This document shows positions 38,901 through 50,639 of a DNA stretch of 64,000 bases, one piece after another. Position 1 is the stretch's first letter. The number at the start of each line of letters is the position of its first letter. A program made the position numbers and the translations under genes. Below the pieces are notes generated by a model that was given only the letters and a program-made list of their open reading frames with translations, made no database searches and was not told the origin of the DNA. The stretch comes from Spatholobus suberectus (Eukaryota; Streptophyta; Magnoliopsida; Fabales; Fabaceae): assembly GCA_004329165.1 (NCBI GenBank), contig CM014737.1:55906368-55970367 (forward strand). The letters are read 5' to 3'.

Positions 38901-39298
38901 TAGGAGAGAGATTAAATGACATCGGTATAACTTACATCAACTATTACACCTATTCAATAACTTTTAATTGAATGATTTTATCTTAAAACCAGCCTTTAAA
39001 TTCAAAGTCCTTTTCATGTAGATCATATCTACAAAGTATTATATTAATCCAAAATTAAGTGGTACATAATTCATATACATTAAAATTGACGTAATAGATA
39101 CTTTTAAAATATACAAAAATATGAATTACTTAATTACCTTCTTATTGTTGCTCAATTTTCACAAAATTTGACACAGACAATCAAGGTAATATATAGTTAC
39201 AATTCAATGGTTGGATTGATAAAAATCACATTCTATATGAAATTATTAATGATGTAATAGTTGGTATAAGTTATACTTGTGTCATTTGATTCCTTCTA

Positions 39299-39299
<1 letters not shown>
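38901..39299. mobile_element. TIR element, ~399 bp
   Basis: The two ends are inverted over about 50 bp, including RATYAAATGACA and GTATAACTTAYAYCAACTAT blocks. Unit 2 lacks this sequence at the corresponding place (about 49370), so it inserted after the duplication. A (TA)n run (39299-39330) abuts its right end. The superfamily is undetermined. Confidence 0.65.

Positions 39300-39330
<31 letters not shown>
39299..39330. repeat. (TA)n microsatellite
   Basis: A simple TA run next to the TIR element. Confidence 0.95.
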
Positions 39331-39333
<3 letters not shown>

Positions 39334-40082
39334 TAATTGGCACTATAAAAAAATCTTTACATCATCATTGTATTTCAATTAAATTTATATGTTAAATACC
39401 TCATTTGATTATTATTTTTTGTTTATAAACTAATAAAAGCAATATACTTGCATACTAGTCACCAAACATAAACGGCCAAACAACACTTAACAACCCTTGG
39501 ATTTAGATATACATATTCTGATATAAAATCTATGAGATTAATTTAGAAATATATTCTAATAAAAAATCATTCCATTAAAATCAGTTATATTTAACTTTAA
39601 AACAAATGAATCCTCTCAAACAAATTTCCTGTCTCGGAGTGTAGAATCCAAAAAGCTTTTCTCTCATTTGACAGGTTCTTGCAGGGAAAGTAACGGAGTA
39701 GCTGATTCTTGACCACTAATTCACTATACATTGGGCAAGACAGCTCCAATGCGTAATTTTGGCACTCCCCTTTTCTCCATTAAAAAATAAATAAATTATA
39801 CTTAGAGTGCAATACTACATTGGTATAGGCATATGATGCTTCTATTGCTTCTGATTACATGAGGGTCATGTCATTTTTTTCATATTTTTAGATACATAAC
39901 TATAAGATTAATTTTTCATGCTCTGGTGGTAATCAAATTGTGGTCAATTTTAGATTATTTTTTTTTTGTTTTAATTGTTTATATTTAATCTTTCTTGTTT
40001 TTCAATTGTTTAAATTAAGTCATTTTCCTTAAAATTTTGTCTAATAATTAAGTCATCTGGAGTATGGCCTAACTCAGTGTTG

Positions 40083-41060
40083 TTAAGAGGGTTGGGTTTG
40101 CTTTGGTTGAGGCTGGTGGTCTCTTTAAATCCGGGAGAGTTTGTGTATCCATGAGCTTTGCATTAATGCTGGTTAAGGTGTGCTGGTGTGAGCTTCATTC
40201 TGGAAAATCTAAATTCTACTACACACTTGTCCTTTTCTTGTTGAAAATAATTAGAGATGATGGTTTTTGTTTTCTATTGGAGGCAATCAGTATTAAAGTA
40301 TGTTGATTATCTTGGTTGATGATGATTGAGGAGGATGTTTGCTTGTGGAGCTTCGTAAGTAGTTGGTTATCAAAGCATGGACTTGGACTTGTTTTTATTC
40401 GCTCAGTCAGTATCATGAGTTTTTCTTCTATTTTTTCCTGCTCTGCGGTTCGTTGGTGGGCGGGTTTCTCTTTATTTTGAGGCTCCATTTTTTGTTTGTT
40501 GCTGTCAGGGGTTATGGTTTGCTGTCATGCTCTTTGGTCTGTGGTAAAGGTTATTTACATGTCAATTGGGTAGGCAACTAGATGCAGATGGCCAAGCTAT
40601 AATTATTGCAGTGAAATCCATGTCAAATTTTGCAGAGGCCTTTCTACCTTATCTATTCTTGGTTCCTCTGCTTATTGGTCTTTTTCTCAGCTCAAAAGTG
40701 TACCTTTATTACTTAACAATTCCAATCAGAGGTTACAATGCCATTTAAGTTGTATTTCAACTATTTGGCCTAATTAATGCAAGCTTTGTTCCCTCTTTTC
40801 TATACCACACTACCATAACAGCTGGTTGTGGGATTAGTTCTTGTTTTATATGCTATTTTGCCTATGATTTTGGATCCTAAAATTGAAGGGTGTTTAGGTG
40901 TCTTCTTTTTGGCTTGGTTTGGCAAATGGCTATTTGTCTATCTAATTTTTGGGGTATTGCTTATTGTACTTAGTCTTGAATTGAGTACACCTTGTACTCA
41001 ATGTAAGTATTTCTTTTAATGAAATCTTTTGTTTATAAAATAAAAATAAAAATAAAAAAC
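40083..41060 (+). mobile_element. Possible 5'-truncated LINE 3' end
   Basis: This GC-richer, T/G-biased stretch ends in TTTTAATGAAATCTTTTGTT followed by an A-rich tail (ATAAAATAAAAATAAAAATA...), a form seen at the 3' ends of plant L1-type elements. It has no counterpart in unit 2. The open frames (40103-40306, 40363-40581, 40566-40748, 40828-41019) show no reverse-transcriptase motif, so only a 3' untranslated end would be present. No target duplication was found. Confidence 0.35.
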
Positions 41061-41550
41061 CAGAGGAGATTAGGGTTTGAATGGATGGATCCTTCTCTTT
41101 GAACCTTCTGCTTGCCCTTATCAACATAGAGAAGTTACACACTTCGTTTCTGCATTTCGAACAAATGAAGAAAACCAAGTAATAAAGGAGATGAACGACT
41201 CCTACAGTGGATTTAGATCGGATGCAGCAAAGCAAACCAAGTGGGTGTTTCTATCGAAAGAAGAAAGGAAATTAAACATATTTTTGAATTAATTTGTGTT
41301 TTATTTGATGGTACATTTACACATGTCATAATGCTCCAAAATTTTACCAAGTGTCAAAAAACCCTATTTTTTATGCGTGTGTATCTAATTTTTTTAATAT
41401 TTTTTAAGGTTTTTATGCAAGAACTAAAAATGTAATAATTTTTTTGTTCTTGATAAAATATTTATAAACTTTCCTATTTTATCCATTTTTATTTTTACTT
41501 TAAAATGCATTTAGTTGTTTTTCATTAGACAAAACTTAGATGGAGTATCT
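41061..41550. other. Intergenic, nothing recognised
   Basis: The open frames at 41077-41292 and 41241-41435 have no domain. There is no clear repeat boundary. Confidence 0.45.
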
Positions 41551-41680
41551 TAAGTACTGGTAGTGTTATTCTCTAATCAGAAGTGGAGTTTAATTTGCAT
41601 ATTCTTTAATTCATATTTTATTATAATTATTGAGATAAAACTCTACTTTTGATTGAAAAATAGCACCTACTGGCACTAAG
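41551..41680. mobile_element. Short MITE-like inverted repeat (~130 bp)
   Basis: The left TGGTAGTGTTATTCTCTAAT...AGTGGAGTTT pairs with the inverse of AAACTCTACTTTTGATTG...AGCACCTACTGG over about 35 bp, with mismatches. The loop is AT-rich. No clear target duplication was seen. Confidence 0.5.
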
Positions 41681-42019
41681 GTATTGCATCTAAATTTTGT
41701 CCTTTTTTCACTTTCACTTTCATGATCAAGTTAAAGAATTCAAAATAATTTTTTTTTATCAGAATTCATATTAGAATGCATTGAAAATTATATTACATGT
41801 GCATTAATGACATTTTTTAATGAAAACTTTCTATTTTTATTATGTTAAAAGGCATTGATCAGTATTTGTCTTCATAATAAATGTGTAAATTAATACAAAA
41901 ATTAGATAAAAAATAAAGATATAATTGACAAAAAAATAATTAATATTATTTCTAACTTTAAAAACAACAAATAATTAAGTATACAACTATGTTAATATTA
42001 AAAGAAAATTTTGGTGTGC

Positions 42020-42365
42020 ATAATTATCCTACCTCGAGCAAAATTGTTACAACGTGAGATCTAAATAAAAAAATAAAATAAATCAATGACGCTAAAGTCT
42101 ATTCCGTACAAATCCCTCTGCTGTGCTGTGGCCCTTTCTAAGTCAATGACTCTGAAGTCTAACATAGTAACTGGGTGTTTTGTTCTGCATCCTCTGTGTC
42201 AGATGCGCGTATTACGTGATTATAGAAGCTGTAAAGAGTAGATTCTCCATTGTACCTGAATTTGATGTGCGTGATGTGCGTTCCAGATTCTCAAACACAC
42301 ACTAAATCAATCACTTATGACTCTGAAGTCTAACATGATTTCGTAGAAACATACATCATTTTTTT
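42020..42365. repeat. Unit-end segment, now upstream of the second TMK copy
   Basis: It matches 58808-59145, sharing GAGCAAAATTG, CAACGTGAGAT, TGCTGTAA-type and AAATCCCTCTGCTGT phrases and several TGACTCTGAAGTCTAACATG motifs. No such segment is present upstream of the first TMK gene. It therefore marks the end of the duplicated unit and now supplies the proximal upstream DNA of the second copy. Confidence 0.75.
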
Positions 42366-45092
42366 TTTCTTATTTTAAAAAAAAGAGGCCATAACTGATA
42401 CACGAGGTTGGCGCAATTATCACCTTCTTTGCTTCCATTCTCTTCTTCTGTAGTTTGTACAAATACACATCACATACAGCGCAACACCATACTCGATCGG
42501 TGTTCTGAATGGCTGACCTGAAATTAAAATCGAAAACTCTAGTTTCTGTCTCGAAAGTCTTGCTGTGTTTCAGTTTCCTGTGCACCGCCATTGGCGACGA
42601 CGGCGCGTTGATGTCGAAGCTGGCGAAGGCGCTGAGCCCAGCGCCGTCGGGGTGGTCGGGGAGCAGCTTCTGCGACTGGACGGGCGTGAAGTGCAGCACG
42701 AACAGCGTGACCTCAATCAACCTCGCTTCGCAGAAACTCAGTGGAACGCTCCCTCCGGATCTGAACTCGCTCTCCCAACTCACCACCCTCTCTCTCCAGA
42801 ACAACGCGCTCTCCGGCGCGTTGCCTTCCTTCGCCAACCTCTCCATGCTCCAGAAAGTGTTCCTGGACGGCAACAACTTCGCATCCGTCCCGGACGGTTG
42901 CTTCCAGGGGCTCACTAGCTTACAAACCCTCAGCATGACCAACAACATCAACCTCGCTCCTTGGACATTTCCCACCGAGTTGACTCAGTCCTCCAACCTC
43001 GTCCAACTCGACCTCGGAAACACAAGCCTCGTGGGTTCTTTACCGGACGTATTCGCCTCCTTCGTGAGTTTGCAGGAACTTCGTCTCTCTTACAACAACC
43101 TCACCGGGGGTTTACCCAAGTCCTTTGCCGGATCCGCGATTCAGAATCTGTGGCTCCACAATCAGAAGGACGGGTTCGGGTTTTCGGGTTCCATCGAGGT
43201 GCTTTCTTTGATGACCCACTTGTCTCAGGTGTGGCTTCAGAAGAACCTGTTCACGGGTCCCATTCCCGATTTGTCAAATTGCACCACTTTGTTTGATCTG
43301 CAGCTTCGGGACAACCAGTTAACCGGTGTGGTTCCGCCTTCTCTGATGTCCCTGGCTAGTCTTCAGAACGTTTCTTTGGATAACAACCTGCTTCAGGGTC
43401 CTTTTCCTTCGTTTGGGAAAGGTGTGAAAGTCACTCTCGATGGGACCAATAGTTTTTGTCTGAAAAATGCTGGACCCTGCGATTCTCGTGTCACCACTTT
43501 GCTTGATATTGCTGCTGGTTTCGGGTATCCCCCTTCAGTTGGCGCGTTCCTGGACCGGGAACGAGTCTTGTAATGATTGGAGTTTCATTTTGTGTGCGGA
43601 GGGGAAGATTATTACGGTGAATTTAGCGAAGCAGAATTTGACGGGAACGATTTCACCCGCGTTTGCTGATTTAACCGATTTGAGGAACTTGTATCTTAGT
43701 AATAATAGTTTGGTTGGTTCAATACCAGGGAGCTTGACAAATTTGGCTCAGCTTGAGGTTCTGGATGTGTCTAATAATAACTTATCTGGTGATATTCCAA
43801 AGTTCTCAAGCAAGGTGAAGTTCAGTGCTTCAGGTAATGATTTGCTTGGGCGTTCTGGAGGTGGTGGTGGCAGCGGAACTACGCCGTCAAAGGGTTCTGG
43901 TGATGCACCAAGTGGAAGTCCAAACGCGGGGTCAAGCGGTTCTTCACTTTCACCTGCTTGGATCTCAGGTATTGTCGTTATTGCTGTGTTTTTCGTTGCA
44001 GTGGTGGTGTTTGTCTTTTGCAAGTGTCATGCTAAACGCCAGGGTGGGAAATTCGGAAGGGTTAATAATCTAGAAAACGGAAAAGGAGGTGTTTCGAGAT
44101 TTGAGATGTCAATCCAAGTTCTTCGGCAAGTAACTAATAATTTCAGTGAAGATAACATTTTGGGTAGGGGAGGATTTGGAGTTGTTTATAAAGGAGAATT
44201 GCATGATGGAACTAAAATTGCTGTGAAGAGGATGCAATCTGGTGCAATGGGTAGTAAGGGAATGAATGAGTTCCAAGCGGAGATTGCATTTCTCAGTAAA
44301 GTCAGACACAGGCATTTGGTGGCTCTTTTAGGATATTGCATTAACGACAACGAAAGGCTTTTGGTGTACGAGTATATGCCTCAAGGGACATTAACACAAC
44401 ATTTGTTCTATTGGAGTGAAAATGGCTGTGCTCCATTGACTTGGAAACAAAGGGTGGGAATAGCTTTGGATGTAGCACGAGGAGTAGAATACTTGCACAG
44501 CCTAGCTCAGCAAAGCTTCATTCACAGGGACTTAAAACCCTCAAACATATTATTGGGTGATGACATGAGAGCAAAAGTTGCAGATTTTGGTTTGGTTAAA
44601 AATGCGCCAGATGATGGGAAGGATTCTGTCTGGACACGAGTGGCTGGAACATTTGGATATATGGCACCTGATTATGCGGGTATATATGAAAAGCCTTTGA
44701 ATATAAGATTGTCTTATTATTATTTTTGGATGTTTTATTTATTTCCTTTTTCGGCTATAACTATATATTTGAGGTTACTACTATAATATCATACTTTACT
44801 CAAAAAAGCAACGTGCCAAAATAACCGTTGGAAGGAAAATAATTAATGTTCTATATATATTTTTTGAACTAGTAACTGATGTTTTTCTCCTTGTAATGGT
44901 CAGTTATTTGCGTTTAGTTTTCTTGTTTCATGATTATTTTTTTCTAGCTAAATTTTGTGTACTGTTTTCCTATGGATCTCCTGGGTGCACGGTTTCGGGA
45001 CTCATTATATGTTGGGCATTTATAGATGGATGGCTACAAGTGGCCGGCTCCCAATTACCCTTTTTTATGTGATGAATGCTCTAATTCGATTA

Positions 45093-45277
45093 AGAGTTTA
45101 ATAACTATGTATTGTTAGTATAAAAAATTTTACACTCTTAACCAATCAAAAATTACTGTTGGTATATTTTTTAAAATAATTATTATAAAACTCAACAAAC
45201 CTATCATACATGATAGTTTTTTATTTGATAATAATGTAAAACTGTTTTTATACTGTGAGCGTATAGTTTATTTTCTC
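45093..45277 (+). mobile_element. Tourist-like MITE in the intron of the second TMK
   Basis: 185 bp flanked by TTA on both sides (45090-45092 and 45278-45280). The first gene's intron has the uninterrupted site GATTAGATTAAATC, with one TTA. Degenerate inverted ends (AGAGTTTAATAACTATG and GAGAAAATAAACTATAC) fit PIF/Harbinger-derived MITEs, which duplicate TTA. Confidence 0.82.
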
Positions 45278-45337
45278 TTAGATTAAATCTTGGATTATTG
45301 AATGAGTTTTGCTACATTCTCGTGATACTTAATAAAG

Positions 45338-45626
45338 TTTAGGTTAAATTACTAAATAGATCCTTGAAATATTTGAGAATTCTTAAGTACGTTCTTAAAT
45401 TAAAAAATATTTTATTTTAATTGGGTCTCTAAACTAAAAATAGTAAGTTTCTAGAATTAATTTATGGCAACTTGAAACAGTTAAAAAATAATAATTTATG
45501 ATAATTTAACAATTCTAGATACTCAATTAAAAAAATTATACGGTCCAAAATCCAATTAAAAAAATTTGTTTAAAGACCTACTTAAAAAATTCCAAATAAT
45601 TTAGGGAATTATTAATTTAACCTAAA
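45338..45626. mobile_element. TIR element in the intron of the second TMK
   Basis: The inverted ends TTTAGGTTAAATTACTAAAT and ATTATTAATTTAACCTAAA enclose about 290 bp. The first gene's intron reads TTAATAAAGTATTAGATG with no insert. The direct duplication may be AAAGT. The interior has the AAATATTTGAGAATTC...AAAAAATTCCAAATAATTT inverse pairing of a foldback element. Confidence 0.75.
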
Positions 45627-46639
45627 GTCTATTAAAGAAAAAAGTAGACGCATTTAAAGGCATTTAATACTTTTTATATTAAACAATGACGAGGATTGGT
45701 TAGGAATATTTAGAAATATTCTTACTGTATTTATAATAGGTTTGGGTGGGAAACGTAGCAAGTTGTATTCTTGATCTGTTACTGTTTACTGTTGGCTTAT
45801 TCCCTGGTATGGATTCTCTCTGGTTAAAAACAATTGTAGAGTGTCTAATTTTAAGATCTCACCATTCATCCATACTTTTATTACTTTTTATATATTAAAA
45901 TTATTAATTATTAAAATTAAACAAAGGTTGAGATTTTGTCCAGTTTTAAAAAACGGGAGAGGTTCTCTCTCCGTGCCGTAACACGTCTTTAGTTGCAAAA
46001 TTCATCCACTGTGAATTCCACATTTCCGCTAGCATACATTTGAGCATGCATTTTTAAAAGCATGTCATAAAATTTTGTTCGACTCCACTGCGTTTGTAGT
46101 ATTTTTTTGTCTTTTTTAATATTTTCATAGAACTACACAGTTTTAGGCCTTTAGTTGAGCTAGATTCTTGTTGCGCCAGACACGATTGGTTGCATTAACT
46201 TTATGCTAGCCTATTCCTTTACTTGTAATTAATGTAATCTTGTTTCTTGGCAGCTACTGGAAGAGTGACAACAAAAGTAGATGTGTACGCATTTGGAATA
46301 GTTTTGATGGAACTGATTACCGGTAAAAAGGCATTGGACAAGACTGTGCCTGAAGAAATGTCTCACTTGGTTTCATGGTTCCGTAGGATACTAATTAACA
46401 TGGAAAATATCCCAATGGTAACTGATCAAACTCTCAACCTCGACGAGGAAACCATGGAGAGCATATATAAAGTGGCTGAGCTGGCAGGCCATTGCACTGC
46501 TCCTGAATCACACCAAAGGCCAGATATGGGGCACGCAGTGAATGTCTTGGTTCCTCTGGTAGAACAATGGAAGCCTACCTGCAGCCATGAAGAAGAAGAA
46601 GGTTATGACATGATCAATGAAGACACTAATGACATGTCC

Positions 46640-46986
46640 TTCTCGGAAATTCTATCAGGCCGTTGAAAGGCCTTGAATTTTATGTTAACGGGTTGACTCA
46701 AATCATCACTCAACTCAATATTTTGGAGCTCAAATTTTGAAGGGGAAAAAAAAAGCCCCAATGATACGACCTAACCCAGATTAGATGTTTCTTGTAAGTT
46801 GAACGACTTATTGGGTTGTAGATTAGGAAAAGAAAACGGTTTGTTCATTGTATAAGCATTTTAATCAAGACTCTCCTTATCTGCTTTTTAAGAAAAATAA
46901 TAGAAATTTCGTGAATATGGACCGAACCACGTTAATTCTCTTTCCTCTTACCGTTTTATTGTTTTACTTCTATCTACACCATAACA
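46640..46986. other. 347-bp unmatched segment replacing the TMK C-terminal codons
   Basis: The first copy reads from GACATGTCC nearly directly into CAATCAAGCATTCCCGC. In the second copy 347 bp separate GACATGTCC (ending 46639) from CAAGCATTCCGGC (46987). The segment supplies the new stop. It contains GGACCGAACCACGTTAATTC near its end, a phrase resembling the 3' part of copia LTRs, including the one at about 60410. No terminal repeats were seen. Confidence 0.6.
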
Positions 46987-49611
46987 CAAGCATTCCGGCA
47001 AAACCTTCAGGATTTTGTAGACTCCTTTGATTCATTGTCGGTGACAAAAATGATAAAGGGGACAACGTCCAATTGCTTCTCAGTTGGGAGGACCGGATGA
47101 GAGCGTTGTTAAGCTGCTATTAGAATTCAGAATAACAGAGAGAGAGAGAGAGACGAATGGTGAGAGTGAGAAAACTGTAAGTGTTTCATATTTGTTCTCG
47201 CAACATCACCGAATTGTATCACAAAAATTTATTTATTTTTTAAATGTTGATTTCTTATGTTCTCGCAATCTCCTTTTGTAGAGGTCTGATGTCCTTCATT
47301 GATTTTGTTAAAGCTAGTCGATGGTTGGGTTCTTCGATGAGAAGTATTATAGAAATGTCAATTGTATGATATTTTTCAACATTTTTTCAATCAAAAGAAA
47401 ATTTATTTCATTTAGTTGTATTATACCCAGCTGGTAATATGTTTTTTGACCAAGCATTTGTAAGTTCTAATGTTTCTAATTCATTGCCAATACCGCGTAA
47501 ATCAACAGCAAATAAACAAATGGAGGATTCTAATCTAATGAAAGCTGTAGCATGAACAATTCAAAGTTAATCATGTAGCATCCGCATGAGGAAGTCCTTT
47601 AGCAACTTTTAAATCCTTTTGTTTACCTCTTTTTGTGTGTGTGTGTGTGTTTTTTTTGTTATCATCATTCATTTTGCTATCAGTGTCCCTGTTTTTCTCC
47701 TTTCCTGATTGAATGGAAAATAGAAGAAATTTGGACGTGTATGTAGAAAGACTTTTTCGCCCACCAAAATTGTGTTGATGGTGGTGGCTGACAGGCTGAG
47801 GCTGACCTTAATTTCAGGTTGAGGAGTCTACACGTTTGTGTGTATTACTGAATTAGTATTTTAACATGTGAATGTTTATTTTATATAACTAAATTTATAA
47901 TAAATAAATATTTTTAATAAATAAAATATATTATAATTAAAATTTATAGTAAATAAATATTTTTAAATATATAAATTATATTTTAAATTTGTAACAAATA
48001 ATTTATATTGTGATATTAAGTTATTTTAATTATTTATAATTTTTAAAAAAATATATTAAAATTTAATTTAAAAATTAAAAAAATATAAATTAAAAAAATA
48101 AGAAGTTAAGAAAAATTTCTAAAAATATTTTTATTAAAAATAACCCTCTTACAAAACACTCTCATTAAAAATTAATTCTTAAAAATATACTTATTTAAAT
48201 GACTATTCTAATTTATATTTTAAGAGAGGATTTTAAAGCTGGACCTTTATAACCTATGCTCACCAGGTTTATAGCTGACTTGACTTTCATGACAAATCAC
48301 ATGTTGTGGGCTCCATTACACATGCCATGATTTGACAATCTACATTAATTCTACTTGTATGTCTTCAAATCCTAAGCTACCGCATACTCACCACTGAGAC
48401 GGTTAGGAGTATTTGTGGGACGATTTTAACTATCTGTGTGCCTATCTGACTTGAAACTTTGATATGGCCATTTTTATGAATTTGAATTCGAATCGATTAA
48501 GACTTGATAATATATGAGACAATATTAGGTTAATTTGACTTGTTGGTATAATATATTAATTTTAATATTATATAATTAAATAGTAGAACTAAAAAAGTAT
48601 GTAGTTACAATTAAGATATATTTTATAACTAATATACTTGCCATGATCTCAACAGGTTTCTTAATTGAGCAAGGGTTTCTTAATTATCATCTAATAAGTT
48701 TACATTAATGTTTGTTGAAATATTTTCATCGAAAATAAAAATCAATATCATTAATTATGTATTTGTAGTTTGACATGACGACAAATGATGAGTTATCATT
48801 AATCATTTTGATAATCCAAAAAATTATCGAACATTTATGGGTTGTTAATTTTATCATTTAATGTTTGATAATTCATTAAACATGATTAACAAACTAGGAG
48901 TATGTATGCTAATATCCTTAAAAATACGAAATTATATTCTTTCATATATATATGTTGTTAAGTAATAAAATATGGTTATGTTAAAAAAAGAAAGATACAA
49001 TTTTTATCAAACAAAGACCAATCATAATTAATTGTTTTTTGGTGAATAAGTTAAATACCTCATCAAACTAATCGAAGAGTCCTTTATCCAAATCCAAATC
49101 ATTAATAATTGGAATATGTTAAAGAGTTTAATTTGATAGAATTGTGTTATTCTTGTAATAATTTATATAATAACACTTTTTTTCTCTATGTTTCTCTATT
49201 ACATTATCCATCATATCTCACACTTTTTTTTGTCATTGTTATAAAATTTGTTGTACAATTTATTATATAAATAACATTATTTAATTTGATATATGTAAGT
49301 GTAAATAGCAATTAATTAGAAATCACATCATAAATATTACTTTTACAATAATTATTATAAAAATTTAAAAAATTAATTATATATTAATTTATAATTAACT
49401 AATAATATAAAAAATATTTCCATCATCATTGTTTTAATTTCAATTAAATTTATATGTTAAATACATCATTGTATTAATTTTTTTGTTTATAAAAGCAATA
49501 TACTTGCATGAGTCACCGAACAAAAACAATCAAACACTACTACACAACCTTTGGATTTAGACATGCATATTTTAATATAAAATCTATGAGTGAGATTACT
49601 TTATACATATA
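46987..49611. other. 3' flank of the second TMK copy
   Basis: It begins with the stranded C-terminal codons and 3' untranslated region homologous to the first copy, then AT-rich DNA that matches unit 1 in blocks (48660-48840 with 36215-36400; 49036-49100 with 38365-38600). A short (GA)n run lies at 47138-47151. No independent gene was seen. Confidence 0.6.
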
Positions 49612-50639
49612 TTAGTATAATAATCCGTGCCCTGCATAGGTAAGTGTATAATCTACAAAGTTTATATATGTTTGTAAATATTATATAAATATTTGCAAAA
49701 ATTAATATATGTTCATGGAAAACAATATTAAATTTAAAACTAGTGTAAAAATATAATACACATGACAAATAACCTTTTAAGACTTTTGTTACAAAAAAAT
49801 ATGTCCAATAATATTGTTGAATTCATAGTCTAAAAATATATAGGCAACATATCAAATAATAACCATAAATATATACCATTAAATCTTATTTGAATTGCCA
49901 AGATTAAAAAAAAGTGCACATGACTTTTTTAAGTACATGTGACCACTAAATAACTTTAAATATTGACTATCCATGTATGATTGTACGACCCAAATTTAAA
50001 GTTCACACATCTAAAGATAAAGCTTATGTGAAAATAATGAAATAAAAAAAAAAAAATTTACATAGTACAATGAATTGAATTTAGTAAGATACAATGCTAA
50101 AACCCACCAATTGACTTCGTGCAGTAGTTAAGTGGGTAACATTACACTAAAATTTAACAATTGGTATCTATAAAAATAGAATGATACAATAACTTCATTA
50201 TCTAATAATATACATATTTTTCTTCTTATCAATTGGCTTTCATTCAAAAGCATTTGTCCACACCTTGTCATATTAATTGCTGAAAGATATAAAATATTTA
50301 CGTATTCTAACTGTAGAAAGAACAAAGAAGAAGAAGAAGAAACATGATACACGAAACCCTAAATAAAATGAACCTTAAACAAAATCTCAAAATTTAATGA
50401 TGAATTACTATCTTGTCCACAAAGCTAATAAAGCAAAAAAAAAAAAAAAAACTCTAAATTGGTTTTCCTTAATACACTATGATATTATTTCATGTTCTAT
50501 AATAGAGAATATCAATTACTCCAATAAGAATGACAGGGATGGAGAATGTGAAACTACCTACATATATATGTAGTTAAAAATTATACATTTGATGATTAAA
50601 TTGTTATCAATAAATAATATAATAACAAATACTAATAAT

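Larger units (their letters stand above)
31125..42365. repeat. Tandem duplication, unit 1
   Basis: Homology to unit 2 starts about 145 bp before the TMK ATG and recurs through the gene, its 3' flank, blocks at about 36215-36360, 38360-38720 and 39600-39941, and finally the 42020-42365 segment. Stretches without a match are explained by insertions or divergence. The unit length is about 11.2 kb. Confidence 0.8.
42509..46666 (+). pseudogene. TMK-type LRR receptor kinase, second copy (frameshifted)
   Basis: A tandem duplicate of 31269-34876, with exon 1 42509-44679 (G|GTATAT donor) and exon 2 46254-46666. One extra T near 43534 (CCCCCTTCAG against CCCCCTCAG in the first copy) shifts the frame just before the second Cys cap. 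The 42509 frame stops at 43573 and the kinase continues in another frame from 43467 on. The juxtamembrane part has lost 111 bp (37 codons, in frame) near 44088. One codon is added after NAPD, and the APE motif reads APD. The kinase G-loop, HRD and DFG are kept. The C terminus ends early in SEILSGR, and the conserved IPAKPSGF tail lies in DNA downstream (46987-47040), behind 347 bp of unmatched sequence. The frameshift could be a sequencing error, but the other changes also point to relaxed constraint. Confidence 0.85.
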
